A stretch of DNA of 64,000 bases from Photobacterium proteolyticum (lineage in GTDB: Bacteria; Pseudomonadota; Gammaproteobacteria; Enterobacterales; Vibrionaceae). How positions within the stretch are numbered: the stretch's first letter is position 1; each line of letters begins with the position of its first letter. Positions 34,121 to 43,054 of this stretch are shown one piece after another. The position numbers and the translations under genes are program-made. The notes beneath the pieces were generated by a model. That model had not been told where the DNA came from. It ran no database searches and worked only from the letters and a program-made list of their open reading frames with translations. The stretch is taken from the NCBI RefSeq assembly GCF_001939735.1, contig NZ_MJIL01000090.1, positions 248,001 through 312,000 of the forward strand, read 5' to 3'.

Positions 34121-35098
34121 ACGTGGTATCCAGTCAAAGCCAAGCACCAGTTTGGCGACTTGGCTTCGGCCTTGTTCGATGATTTCCAGCAGCATTTTGG
34201 CGGCATTATTGCCAGCGGGTTCAAAGGCATAGGCAAACGTTGACAGGCCCGGGGTCACCACAGAAGCCATTTCGTCATTACCGACACCGACAACCTTGAT
34301 GTCTTTGCCTGGCTTAAGGCCTGCCGCTGCAATGGCTTGGATCGCACCTATGGCAATTCGGTCCGTGGCGCAGAAAACACCATCTGGTCGCTGGTTTTCT
34401 GCCAGTAAGCGGGCCATTTCTTCACGACCGGAATCAATCGAAAATTGCCCCTGGGTATGAAACTGAGGTGGCGTTAAACCTAGATGGTTCAATGCGTTAG
34501 AAAATCCATCATAGCGCTGGCGGTCTACGGCAATATCATCGCCCTTGACCCCGAGAAAGCCTACTGAACAACAGCCTGCCTGATGAAGTTGTTCGGCAGC
34601 ACAATAGCCAACTCGGTAGTCGTCGTGGATCACGCTCGGAATATTAAAACCTGAGCCGTCCTGGCCGATCAGTACCACTGGGGCCTTCGAGCGCTTGATC
34701 GCGGTGATCAGCGCATCGTCGATATGGGTGGCGAACATCACTATTCCTTCAACCCGTTTTTGATTGAAGAGTTCGATGTACTGAATTTCTTTGCCTGCCT
34801 CCAGGGCACTGTTCGCCAGCAGTACGTGCTTACCTGCCAGTTCGAATGCCTTGCTCAGGCCATCAACACCCTGCGAGACGGCATTGGAGGCCACCCTGGG
34901 AACGATAATACCTATCAGATTGGTTTTATTGGATTTTAAATCTTTCGCCACTTGGTTGACGACGTATCCGCATTCTTCGATCGCGCGGCGTACTTTGATT
35001 TTGGTCGCTTCTTTTACGCCATATTCGTCATTGATGACTCGGGAAACTGTGGACTTAGAGACCCCGGCTAGACGCGCGACATCGTGTAGGCTCGCCAT
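34109..35098 (-). CDS. scrR: LacI-family sucrose operon repressor
   Basis: DNA-binding repressor of 329 residues. ATG 35098 (MASLHDVARLAGVSKSTVSR) is chosen: AAAGGAG is well spaced and this is the exact LacI-family N-terminus, while the in-frame start at 35191 adds 31 unrelated residues. The HTH is at residues 4-24, followed by the hinge helix and a periplasmic-binding-protein-like sensor domain. It lies between scrB and scrA; palindromes GGAACGTTCC and GTAACGTTCC lie before both of those genes. The inducer is probably fructose or a phosphorylated sugar derived from sucrose, as known for ScrR. Confidence 0.9.
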   Translation of the reverse strand: MASLHDVARLAGVSKSTVSRVINDEYGVKEATKIKVRRAIEECGYVVNQVAKDLKSNKTNLIGIIVPRVASNAVSQGVDGLSKAFELAGKHVLLANSALEAGKEIQYIELFNQKRVEGIVMFATHIDDALITAIKRSKAPVVLIGQDGSGFNIPSVIHDDYRVGYCAAEQLHQAGCCSVGFLGVKGDDIAVDRQRYDGFSNALNHLGLTPPQFHTQGQFSIDSGREEMARLLAENQRPDGVFCATDRIAIGAIQAIAAAGLKPGKDIKVVGVGNDEMASVVTPGLSTFAYAFEPAGNNAAKMLLEIIEQGRSQVAKLVLGFDWIPRQSC

Positions 35099-35176
35099 AA
35101 ATACTCCTTTGTTTTGGCCATGATCATCCAGGTTCGGGATAGTTTGCAAACAGGATCCGGTTTTAACCCCTAATTG

Positions 35177-35192
35177 AGTGATTGTGATCACA
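35177..35192. promoter_or_regulatory. CRP-like site in scrR-scrA region
   Basis: AGTGA-TTGTGA-TCACA matches the CRP consensus (TGTGA-N6-TCACA) at all but one core base. It lies between the divergent scrR and scrA genes and suits catabolite control of sucrose uptake. Confidence 0.6.
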
Positions 35193-35282
35193 ATATATTG
35201 TCCATGTTCGCCTTTTTAGCCGATCATGCTCACACAAGAAAATTAGGGGCTTGACGATATTTGAGTCATCAATAAAACTTAA

Positions 35283-35303
35283 TTTCGGTAACGTTCCCGA
35301 AAA
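35283..35303. promoter_or_regulatory. ScrR operator upstream of scrA
   Basis: TTTCGGTAACGTTCCCGAAAA is a near-perfect palindrome of the same type as the site before scrB. It lies about 140 bases before scrA. A TTGACG element at about 35252 could be a -35 box. Nothing else gene-like was seen in 35099-35443. Confidence 0.8.
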
Positions 35304-35443
35304 TCAAAAATACTGCACCACCCCAGCAGTATCGCGATGGAAATGTTGCTGATGCAAACCACATGAGTGCTTGACCTAAGATTAGGGTTAAGATGAATTA
35401 AAACGTTCTGAGCGTGAATCCTGTTCGCGACGGAGGTATAGAG

Positions 35444-36880
35444 ATGGACTTTCCTGTCATTGCCCGACAATTAATCGAAAAACTGGGCGGAAAAGAGAAT
35501 ATTGCTGCTGCAGCACACTGCGCAACGCGTCTGCGTTTGGCGCTACATGATGAAAACAAAGCCGATCTCAAGGCCATCGATGATATCGATGGCGTGAAGG
35601 GACAGTTCAAGGTGGCGGGGCAAATCCAAATTATCTTTGGTTCTGGCATCGTCAACCAGGTTTATGCGGCAATGACAGAGCAGACCGGCCAGACAGAAAT
35701 GTCGACCAAGGACGTCGCTTCTGCTGGGGCCGAAAAACAGAATGTCGTGCAGCGTGCTGTGAAAGGGCTGTCTGATATTTTCGTGCCGATCATTCCGGCA
35801 ATCGTTGCCGGTGGTCTGTTGATGGGTTTGTTCAACGTTCTGACCGCGACAGGCTTGTTTATCGACGGCAAATCATTGATTGATGCCTACCCGGGCATGG
35901 CCGATCTGGCCTCGATGATTAATACCTTTGCCAACGCGCCATTTGTTTATCTCCCTGTTCTGTTAGCGTTCTCGGCAAGTAAGAAATTTGGTGGCAACCC
36001 GTTCCTCGGCGCCGCACTGGGTATGTTGATGGTACACCCGGATCTACTCAACGGCTGGGGCTTTGGTGGTGCCAGCGTCAGCGGCGATATCCCGGTCTGG
36101 AACATCTTCGGTTTTGAAATCCAGAAAGTTGGCTACCAGGGTTCAGTACTGCCGGTACTGGTTTCTGCCTTCATTTTGGCAAAAGTAGAGAATGGTCTGC
36201 GTAAGGTGGTTCCATCCGTATTGGATAACCTGCTGACGCCGATGCTGGCAATTTTCATTACTGGTTTCCTGACCTTCACTCTGGTTGGTCCTATTACCCG
36301 TGATGCCGGTTTCTTGTTAGGTGACGGCCTGAACTGGTTGTACGAATCGGCTGGTTTTATCGGCGGGGCACTGTTTGGCCTTGTCTACGCACCGTTTGTT
36401 ATTACAGGCATGCACCACAGCTTCATCGCATTTGAAACCCAGCTGCTGGCTGATATCGCAGTAACTGGCGGTACCTTTATCTTCCCGATTGCTGCAATGT
36501 CTAACGTTGCACAGGGCGCGGCATGTCTGGCTTTCGGATTTACGACCAAGGATATTAAAGCGAAGGGGATTGCAATGCCGTCCGGTGTAACTGCGCTGCT
36601 AGGTATTACCGAGCCAGCAATGTTTGGTGTAAACCTGAAGTATCGTTATCCGTTCATCGCTGCCGTTATCGGTGCGGCATCGGCAAGTGCGTTCATTACC
36701 CTGTTCAAGGTGAAAGCGACAGCACTGGGTGCGGCGGGTCTGCCGGGGATCATCTCTATCAGTCCGGATAGTGTATGGTTCTATGTTGTTGGTATGGCCA
36801 TTTCGTTTGCCATCGCCTTTAGCCTGACGCTGGTATTGGGTACTCGTGCAAAGTTTAAAGCAGCGGCAGCTGCGGCATAA
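35444..36880 (+). CDS. scrA: PTS sucrose-specific IIBC component
   Basis: Sucrose permease of 478 residues. ATG 35444 (MDFPVIARQLIEKLGGKENI) follows a strong GGAGG at 35432-35436, so the earlier in-frame start is rejected. The N-terminal IIB domain has the phosphorylated Cys in AAAHCATRLRLAL. The IIC domain starts near residue 110, with typical motifs IFVPIIPAIVAGGLLMG, FVITGMHHSFIAFE, and LLGITEPAMFGVNL. It imports sucrose as sucrose-6-phosphate for ScrB, using EIIA from elsewhere. It is divergent from scrR, with an ScrR operator and a CRP-like site between. A terminator follows. Confidence 0.93.
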   Translation: MDFPVIARQLIEKLGGKENIAAAAHCATRLRLALHDENKADLKAIDDIDGVKGQFKVAGQIQIIFGSGIVNQVYAAMTEQTGQTEMSTKDVASAGAEKQNVVQRAVKGLSDIFVPIIPAIVAGGLLMGLFNVLTATGLFIDGKSLIDAYPGMADLASMINTFANAPFVYLPVLLAFSASKKFGGNPFLGAALGMLMVHPDLLNGWGFGGASVSGDIPVWNIFGFEIQKVGYQGSVLPVLVSAFILAKVENGLRKVVPSVLDNLLTPMLAIFITGFLTFTLVGPITRDAGFLLGDGLNWLYESAGFIGGALFGLVYAPFVITGMHHSFIAFETQLLADIAVTGGTFIFPIAAMSNVAQGAACLAFGFTTKDIKAKGIAMPSGVTALLGITEPAMFGVNLKYRYPFIAAVIGAASASAFITLFKVKATALGAAGLPGIISISPDSVWFYVVGMAISFAIAFSLTLVLGTRAKFKAAAAAA

Positions 36881-36912
36881 AAGCCTGAAATATTGATGAT
36901 ATAGACGTAAAG

Positions 36913-36935
36913 AGCCGGCAGTTTGTCGGCTTTTT
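36913..36935 (+). terminator. terminator of scrA
   Basis: AGCCGGCA (36913-36920) pairs with TGTCGGCT (36924-36931), then TTTTTC. Confidence 0.8.
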
Positions 36936-36957
36936 CGTTCATATTCGGCTGGCAGCG

Positions 36958-37365
36958 TTATTTAGGTTCGTCTTGTTTTGCCAGAGCCAGAAAGGCGGCC
37001 ATCCCACTGATATCAAGGTATCCGTCAGCTTTTTTATGGGTTCTGAGAAACTGATAACCTGATACGGTTTTTAACAAATTCTCGGCCTCGGTAGGGCTAA
37101 TTTTCTTGTTGTTGATGTGCTCGTAGGCTGCGTAGAGGGCTGGTTTGTCGACCACTTCGGCCTGACGGTATAAATAGCCACAGCCTGTCGCAAGCCACTC
37201 CAGCGAACAGTTGGCCTTCATGGCAATCTGATTGGCTTTGGCAAGGCTTGGTTCACTGCCCTTGAGGTACTTCCGAAGCAGTGCTTCGCTGATGTCGACC
37301 CGTCGGGCAAAGCCGCTGACACTCTCTTCACCAATTAATGATTTCAGGCGCTGCGCAAAAGACAT
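36958..37365 (-). CDS. XRE/CI-like helix-turn-helix regulator
   Basis: Predicted DNA-binding protein of 135 residues. The start at 37365 (MSFAQRLKSLIGEESVSGFA) is chosen over an earlier in-frame one because the HTH begins at once. The HTH spans about residues 4-55 (SGFARRVDISEALLRKYLKG then SEPSLAKANQIA), resembling phage CI-type N-terminal domains. The C-terminal part is helical without a recognisable peptidase or ligand domain. It is divergent from an aldo/keto reductase gene, which it may control. Target and signal unknown. Confidence 0.75.
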   Translation of the reverse strand: MSFAQRLKSLIGEESVSGFARRVDISEALLRKYLKGSEPSLAKANQIAMKANCSLEWLATGCGYLYRQAEVVDKPALYAAYEHINNKKISPTEAENLLKTVSGYQFLRTHKKADGYLDISGMAAFLALAKQDEPK

Positions 37366-37478
37366 AGTTCGTACTCCAGTTCGAGGCCCGAAGGTTATAG
37401 CATTGCGATACCCCTGAAACAAGCCTAGGATGATTGGTAGTCCAAAATGAAATAAGTGTTAGATGGAGTTTGACCCGT

Positions 37479-38387
37479 ATGGTGGCAAAAGTTGAATTAA
37501 GCCCGCAAGGTCCGCAATTTTCCGAATTAGTACAAGGCTATTGGCGTTTGGCGGACTGGCAGATGAGCCCGGCACAGCGACTTGACTTTCTTAAGCAGCA
37601 TGTCGAGTTGGGAATCACGACGGTCGATCACGCTGATATTTATGGAAATTACAGCTGCGAGACGTTGTTTGGCGAGGCGCTGGCACTGGACCCGAGCATT
37701 CGTGACCAGATAGAGATCGTCACCAAGTGTGATATCAAGTTGTGTTCCGATCAGTTTCCTGGCCGAAAAATTAACCATTACGACACCAGCAAGGCACACA
37801 TTGTTGAGTCGGTAAATAATTCTTTGTCACGGCTACAGGTCGAGAATATTGATGTGTTGCTGATCCATCGCCCTGATGTTCTGATGGATGCCGATGAGGT
37901 TGCCGAAGCCTTTGCCGAGCTTAAACAGCAGGGAAAGGTAACTCATTTTGGTGTTTCGAATTTCTCGCCTGCACAATTTGACTTGCTGCAGTCTCGGCTG
38001 GATGCTCCGCTGGTGACTAACCAGGTTGAAATTAACCCGTTGAATTTTGAAGTGGCCCACGACGGCACGCTGGATCAACTGCAGTTGAAGCGAACCAAGC
38101 CGATGGCGTGGTCATGCCTGGCCGGTGGCGATATCTTTTCGGGCCAGTCAGAGCAGCAGGTACGAGTACGCAATGAGCTCGAAATAATCCGTGACGAGGT
38201 TGGGGCAGCCAGTATTGATCAGGTTATTTATGCCTGGGTACGTCGTTTGCCATCCCATCCGTTACCAATTATCGGCTCGGGTAAAATTGAGCGTGTCCAG
38301 GCCGCTATCGATGCGCTGAATATTGAGCTAAGCCGTGAGCAGTGGTTCCGTGTCTGGGCGGCATCGAAAGGTCATGGTGTGCCATAA
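37479..38387 (+). CDS. aldo/keto reductase (YdhF-like)
   Basis: NADPH-dependent oxidoreductase of 302 residues. ATG 37479 (MVAKVELSPQGPQFSELVQG) is preferred; ATGGAG precedes it. The catalytic tetrad region is visible: DHADIYGNY (Asp, Tyr), IVTKCDIKL (Lys) and VLLIHRPDVL (His). VSNFSPAQF and PLPIIGSGKIERVQAAI are late AKR motifs; the pattern is closest to YdhF-type proteins. Substrate unknown. It is divergent from an XRE regulator and ends before two hairpins. Confidence 0.88.
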   Translation: MVAKVELSPQGPQFSELVQGYWRLADWQMSPAQRLDFLKQHVELGITTVDHADIYGNYSCETLFGEALALDPSIRDQIEIVTKCDIKLCSDQFPGRKINHYDTSKAHIVESVNNSLSRLQVENIDVLLIHRPDVLMDADEVAEAFAELKQQGKVTHFGVSNFSPAQFDLLQSRLDAPLVTNQVEINPLNFEVAHDGTLDQLQLKRTKPMAWSCLAGGDIFSGQSEQQVRVRNELEIIRDEVGAASIDQVIYAWVRRLPSHPLPIIGSGKIERVQAAIDALNIELSREQWFRVWAASKGHGVP

Positions 38388-38421
38388 GCCGCTTATTGCT
38401 ATGGCATAGTGAATTGAGAGG

Positions 38422-38450
38422 AAGCTTAACTGCCTCAGGCAGTTAAGCTT
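38422..38450. other. perfect 13-bp stem hairpin
   Basis: AAGCTTAACTGCC and GGCAGTTAAGCTT with a TCA loop lie between the converging aldo/keto reductase and Usp genes. No T-run follows on either strand. Confidence 0.6.
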
Positions 38451-38464
38451 GCCAAGCGAAAACG

Positions 38465-38487
38465 AAGGCTAATGAGGCCTTGTTTTT
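38465..38487 (+). terminator. putative terminator between convergent genes
   Basis: AAGGC (38465-38469) and GCCTT (38477-38481) are followed by GTTTTTA on the plus strand. On the minus strand the stem is followed by CGTTTTCG, so it may act both ways. Confidence 0.5.
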
Positions 38488-38494
38488 ATCCAGC

Positions 38495-39436
38495 TTATTC
38501 CAGCACTGGTGATTTAAACCCTTCAGGTTTGAGCGTGATCACCGAGCATTGGATTTTATCCAGCATATATTCGGCGGTGTTTCCCATGACGAAGCCGGCA
38601 ATTCCGGTTCTGCACACCGTTCCCATGATCACCAAATCAATATCATGGCTGTTGATATAATCAGGCAAAATTTTCTTCGCATCCCCTTCAAGCATGGTAA
38701 TTTCAACCGATGTCTTGCTATCGGCATAGGGTTCCATTAAGGCTTCGAGACGTGAAGCCCTGTCTTCGCGTAATTTTTTTGCGATCACGGCGATCTCCAA
38801 GTCATCACAACGGTTCCATTCCCGCAAATATCCCTCACTTTCCAGTCGCCAGGCATGACACAGATAGAGAGTGGCCTGGTTCATGTTGGCAAACTTGAAA
38901 GCGTGCTGAAGAATTTTCTCATTAAGCTCAGTCAAATCGGTGCCCGTGACATCAATCGCCGCGACCACTTTTTTGATCTGCTGGGATTCGCGTAAAGGGT
39001 TGATAGTCCAGAGGGGAATGTTTGATTCACGCATTAAATGGCGGGTTGAGGTACCCCACTGACATGCTGTTTCTTTGTGGTCGCGGTGGGCATCGATAAC
39101 AATTAAGTCGCTGCCGGTCTTCTCCGCCCCTTTAATGATTTCAATGTAGGGAATGCCGGTTGTAACGACGGCATCAAACTCAATATCCGGATACTCGGGG
39201 CTTAATGTCTCGATGTGCTCTTTAAGTTCTCGCTCGCACTGGCTGGTGGCATTATCGAGCAGGTTCAAAGTTGATACCGAGTAGCGACTGAGATCTTGCA
39301 TCTCTGCCAGCTTTTCAATCACGGCAAAAAGGGTAACACGTGCTTTCTCCTGGTTGGCAAAATGAAGCGCCTGATGGAATCCTGAGCCGAGAGGCTGTTT
39401 GGGTGCGAGCGGAATGAGTAGACGTCGGTATGTCAT
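38495..39436 (-). CDS. tandem universal stress protein (UspE-like)
   Basis: Cytoplasmic protein of 313 residues with two Usp domains (about 1-150 and 155-305). ATG 39436 (MTYRRLLIPLAPKQPLGSG) follows GGAGG. The first domain has SDLIVIDAHRD; the second has the ATP-site-like DLVIMGTVCRTGIAGFVMGN and a C-terminal AEYMLDKIQCSVITLKP, close to the known G-2x-G-9x-G(S/T) motif. The tandem layout fits UspE-type proteins, linked to stress survival and motility. No operon partner. Confidence 0.85.
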   Translation of the reverse strand: MTYRRLLIPLAPKQPLGSGFHQALHFANQEKARVTLFAVIEKLAEMQDLSRYSVSTLNLLDNATSQCERELKEHIETLSPEYPDIEFDAVVTTGIPYIEIIKGAEKTGSDLIVIDAHRDHKETACQWGTSTRHLMRESNIPLWTINPLRESQQIKKVVAAIDVTGTDLTELNEKILQHAFKFANMNQATLYLCHAWRLESEGYLREWNRCDDLEIAVIAKKLREDRASRLEALMEPYADSKTSVEITMLEGDAKKILPDYINSHDIDLVIMGTVCRTGIAGFVMGNTAEYMLDKIQCSVITLKPEGFKSPVLE

Positions 39437-39585
39437 AACGGCCTCCATAAGTGGATGATAAGTAGCTTGGCATTATTAAGTTTTGCTGAATATGGCGGGC
39501 TCACCACCGAAAATTGTATCTTTTTCTTAAATGTAGCAGCAGTAAGTTGGTGTGGGGGCGTTTCTCGTTGACGAGATAAGAGAAG

Positions 39586-39610
39586 AAAAGGCGGCTAGGT
39601 GCCGCCTTTT
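39586..39610 (-). terminator. terminator of GH31 gene
   Basis: AAAAGGCGGC/GCCGCCTTTT stem with a 5-base loop. Read on minus it is followed by TTTTCTTCTC, 18 bases after the stop. Confidence 0.8.
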
Positions 39611-39627
39611 ATCGTGGTTAGATAAGA

Positions 39628-42597
39628 TTAGATTTTGGTTACCGAGTAGGTGTTGCTGTTGTCGAACAAGGTAATACGGTAGCGACCTTCTCCCTGGCGA
39701 ACCGTGATATCGGCACCACCTTGTTCAAGGCTGCCGTCGGCACCGTTGTCACCGAAATTCCGGCTCCAGTCACCAAACACATCGAACTTGAAGCGCTCAT
39801 CGTTGCTGCTGCCAAATGTAACGTCAGCCTGCCAGGTATTGTCTGCAATCAATGCCATCTCAGTGCTTGTCCAGCCATTGTTGGTGCCCCGGATAGCAAA
39901 GCTAGGCTGGTTCGAAGCAAAGCCGCAGTCGTTTTGACAGTTTTCCGCGGTGATGACCACCGTCTTGTTGGTCAGTACGGATTCGGTGCCGGTGCGTACT
40001 GAAATCACGCTGCCTTCTTTGATCCAGCCTTTTGCACCGTCTTTCAACAATGCGGCGCGGTTAGCCAATTGTGGCAGTGGCGTACCGTTAAGGGTAACTG
40101 TTGCCTTGTCTGTTGCATTGATCAGGTAACGAACCTCGTTATTGCGACTGCTTGATGCGCCGTTAAAGTTGCCACTTGCTGCACCTATGGTGATTTGAAC
40201 CCCGTTGCTGACTGGTGTCTGGCTGATCAGCGTTTCACGTACCTGGTAGTGCGGCACGCTGCCATCGTCATAGTAGGCAACGGTACTGCCGTCATCCTCA
40301 TAGAGAGTGAAGCTGCTGGCCTCGCTGGACGGGAAGATTTTGGCAATCAGTTCGTTATGGCCTGATCCGTCTTTGCGGTGGCCGAACACATCCTTCGTCT
40401 GCTCATCGACATACATCATAGGAATAATGGCACCGGCACGGGCGTAGGCAGGCACACGGTTACGGTTTTCTGATGCAATCCACTGGTTCACGTTTGACAG
40501 GGTAAGTCCGTCGGCACTCTCGTACTTCTCGAACGTGTGGTAGTTGTACCAGGTACCGGCCGGCAGGTAGACGTCACGAGTCTGGGCAAACTGGGTCGTC
40601 AGGTTGGCGACCAGTATGTCTTTACCGATCATTTTCTGATCAGCCATGCCAATAAGCTTGGTGTCGTTCTGGTAGTAGAAAGGCATTGGCGCAATAACAG
40701 GTTCGCCGTACTGATAGGCGCGATGAGCCAGTGAATAATAGTACGGGATCAACTCGTAACGCTGGCGCAGGTTGCTCAGGTTGCCAGCCGTATTGCCGAT
40801 CATCGCCGGAGAGGTTTCGGTGATGATGCAGTCGCTGCCTGTTGCACCCGGCATACCGCAGTTATTGCCATGAGGTCGGAGCGGGATATCCAGCCAGGCC
40901 GCGTTGGCAAACCACAGGCTGTACATTTCATCTTCGTTGTAGCCGGTACCCGGTGCGATGGCCGTGTCTCGTTTGCCCTTGTCATCGGACTTGCGCCAGA
41001 AGCCACCAATATCCGAGCTGTAGTAGTCGATACCGGCAAAAGACATCTGCATTGCCGCGTTATAGTGCATGTTCATGTGATCGAGGCGACCGCCGATATC
41101 CCCTGACCATAGTCCAGCTCCGAAGCGCTGTGAGCCCACGGTACCGGCACGTGCAATAGAGTACGGACGTTGCGGGTTCTGGCTGTGGTTACGAACATAG
41201 CCGTCGTAGATAGACTTGCTCCACAGCAGGTTGTGAACATTGTTGTAGTTGGCGTGATTACCGATGCTGTAGCAGGCATAGGAGCGGTAGTCCTCCGGTT
41301 CACCCAAGTCGGTCCAGTGACCGAGAATACCCAGATCGGTAATGTTTGGCTTACGCACATTGTCATGCCACCAGGCCGCTGCTTTGGTGTTCGACCAGTC
41401 GATCATGCCGCTGACACCAAACCAGTTATTAAACTCGGTAATATCGTTGGTACCGCAGTTCTTGGCAAAACCACCTTGTGCCGCCATACCGTTGTAGTTG
41501 GTACCGCCGTAGTTGCCCTGCTTGGAGACGTAGGACTCTTCGATGGTGATAAGACCGATACCGTCATTTTTCAAGCTGGCGACCTTGCCGGCCGGGTTAG
41601 GGAATGCCTGCTCGTCAAAGCGCAGATCACCCATCGGGTTGGCCGGGCTGTTGTTCTGCCAGGCGTGCTTGAAACCAAACCAGGCTACATCCAGCAGTGC
41701 ACCGTCGACTGGGAAATTGTTTTGACGCAAGGTGTTGATAGTGTCGTCCAGTTCGGTCCAGTTGTCGTAGGAGAATTCAGATACCCACATACCCAGGGCT
41801 TTTTTCGGTGGAACAGGAGGTCGGCCTACCAGCTCCATGAAGTCGCTGCGCAGGTCGGGCAGATCAGCACCGCTCAGATAATAGAGGTTGGTTTCGGCAG
41901 CATCCTTGTTGCGGATCTCCCACCATTCCCGTGACAGGTTGAAACTGTTCTTGAATTTGGAATCAAGGAACAAGGCATAGTTGATGTCGTTGCCGACCGC
42001 GTAGAGAACGGGGAACTGCAGGCGGGGCGTTGTCGCACCGGCATACGCGCCGTCAGTATAGGTTACGCTACTGAAGGTGTTGCCTCTGTCGTCCGGCGTA
42101 CCAAAACCGCCGGTCTGCAGCCATTCGCCGTTGATCTGGCCGCCATTGTTCGGATCGATAGGGGCAAAGGTCTGGCCCAGGCCGTACACCGAGTGCATGC
42201 CGCGATTTTGAACCGAGGCTCCTTTCCATGTTGCGTCGTAGATTGCCGGACAGACTGTGGCGCTTTGTTTATTACTTTGGTGCAGCTCAACAATGCTGAT
42301 ACAGCCGTTGTCACTGTTAACACTGACACTCAGCTCTTTGGTACTAAAACCGTTTGAACTTGGGGTATACACCTGCGGTCCGTTATAGTCCGTCTTGAAG
42401 ACCATAGCGGTATTGCCGATTGTCGTTGGACCATTGGTGTTGCTGTGGTGACGGAAGGATATATGGAGCAAGTCATCATCTAATACATTGATGACGGTAC
42501 TGGCTGAGCCATAGTTGAGTACATAGGCTTCGGGGATTGCGGCGAGGCTGACCCCGGGGGCCAGCAGGCAAGATATCGCCAGGAGTTTTTTCTTCAT
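39628..42597 (-). CDS. secreted GH31 alpha-glucosidase-like enzyme with C-terminal binding module
   Basis: Secreted protein of 989 residues: signal peptide (KKKLLAISCLLAPGVSLAA), an N-terminal beta-sandwich, a GH31 barrel (about 255-640), C-terminal beta domains and a final module of about 95 residues. The likely nucleophile is Asp430 in ILGHWTDLGEPEDY and the acid/base is Asp500 in GLWSGDIGGR. The last module (AIRGTNNGWTSTEMALI onward) resembles the starch-binding or X25/SusE-type modules at the end of bacterial amylolytic enzymes. It should act on alpha-glucans or isomalto-type sugars outside the cytoplasm; linkage specificity cannot be read from sequence. It is divergent from the octaheme cytochrome gene. 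Confidence 0.9.
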   Translation of the reverse strand: MKKKLLAISCLLAPGVSLAAIPEAYVLNYGSASTVINVLDDDLLHISFRHHSNTNGPTTIGNTAMVFKTDYNGPQVYTPSSNGFSTKELSVSVNSDNGCISIVELHQSNKQSATVCPAIYDATWKGASVQNRGMHSVYGLGQTFAPIDPNNGGQINGEWLQTGGFGTPDDRGNTFSSVTYTDGAYAGATTPRLQFPVLYAVGNDINYALFLDSKFKNSFNLSREWWEIRNKDAAETNLYYLSGADLPDLRSDFMELVGRPPVPPKKALGMWVSEFSYDNWTELDDTINTLRQNNFPVDGALLDVAWFGFKHAWQNNSPANPMGDLRFDEQAFPNPAGKVASLKNDGIGLITIEESYVSKQGNYGGTNYNGMAAQGGFAKNCGTNDITEFNNWFGVSGMIDWSNTKAAAWWHDNVRKPNITDLGILGHWTDLGEPEDYRSYACYSIGNHANYNNVHNLLWSKSIYDGYVRNHSQNPQRPYSIARAGTVGSQRFGAGLWSGDIGGRLDHMNMHYNAAMQMSFAGIDYYSSDIGGFWRKSDDKGKRDTAIAPGTGYNEDEMYSLWFANAAWLDIPLRPHGNNCGMPGATGSDCIITETSPAMIGNTAGNLSNLRQRYELIPYYYSLAHRAYQYGEPVIAPMPFYYQNDTKLIGMADQKMIGKDILVANLTTQFAQTRDVYLPAGTWYNYHTFEKYESADGLTLSNVNQWIASENRNRVPAYARAGAIIPMMYVDEQTKDVFGHRKDGSGHNELIAKIFPSSEASSFTLYEDDGSTVAYYDDGSVPHYQVRETLISQTPVSNGVQITIGAASGNFNGASSSRNNEVRYLINATDKATVTLNGTPLPQLANRAALLKDGAKGWIKEGSVISVRTGTESVLTNKTVVITAENCQNDCGFASNQPSFAIRGTNNGWTSTEMALIADNTWQADVTFGSSNDERFKFDVFGDWSRNFGDNGADGSLEQGGADITVRQGEGRYRITLFDNSNTYSVTKI

Positions 42598-42903
42598 AGA
42601 AAAGTATTCCGTATGGTTAATTGAGATTCATACGTATTCTCTATGCATCTAATCTAATACTCCTCCTCCTTGGTACTCAGCCCCCTGCAACTAATTGCTA
42701 AAACTTTGAGCTGTGATGCATTCTGTAGGGGGCTTTTTGCTCTGTCTGTCGCCGATTAGGTCGAATAAGCTTCTGTGAAAGACCGAAATTTTGACGTTAA
42801 GTTGACGGCTAACACTACCATTTGTAACTAGCCGTGCAGGTAGTAACTGATCGCAAGTTATCCGGTAGGGGAAAATCAGAAATCGAGTTTGTGGGATGGA
42901 ATT

Positions 42904-43020
42904 ATTGAGAGAATGCTCAATTTTTTCGCAGCCAACCCCACAAAATAAATGTGGAAATTGAGCTTTCATCTAAGCTTTGAGATGAAAATACTCAGTTGCA
43001 TGAGCGAGACTTTATGCAAC
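42904..43020. promoter_or_regulatory. cluster of four inverted repeats upstream of octaheme cytochrome gene
   Basis: In order: ATTGAG/CTCAAT (42904-42921, followed by TTTTT), CCACA/TGTGG (42938-42954), TTTCATCT/AGATGAAA (42964-42987) and GTTGCAT/ATGCAAC (42995-43020). They fill the 150 bases before the cytochrome start. They could be operators or a structured leader. No clear FNR box (TTGAT-N4-ATCAA) was found. The remaining part of the gap, 42598-42900, shows nothing recognisable. Confidence 0.45.
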
Positions 43021-43054
43021 ACAACGAGAGCAGTGTAAGCAAATGAGGTTGGCT

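Noticed and set aside
41170..41934. 254-codon ORF antisense to the GH31 gene
   Set aside because: It mirrors codon bias of the strong GH31 frame, which has intact catalytic motifs; no independent evidence.
42904..42921. possible FNR box before the octaheme cytochrome gene
   Set aside because: The half sites TTGA and TCAA are eight bases apart instead of six and lack the flanking T/A, so it does not fit FNR.
42691..42969. 92-codon minus-strand ORF in the GH31-cytochrome gap
   Set aside because: No ribosome site or family; it crosses the inverted-repeat cluster.
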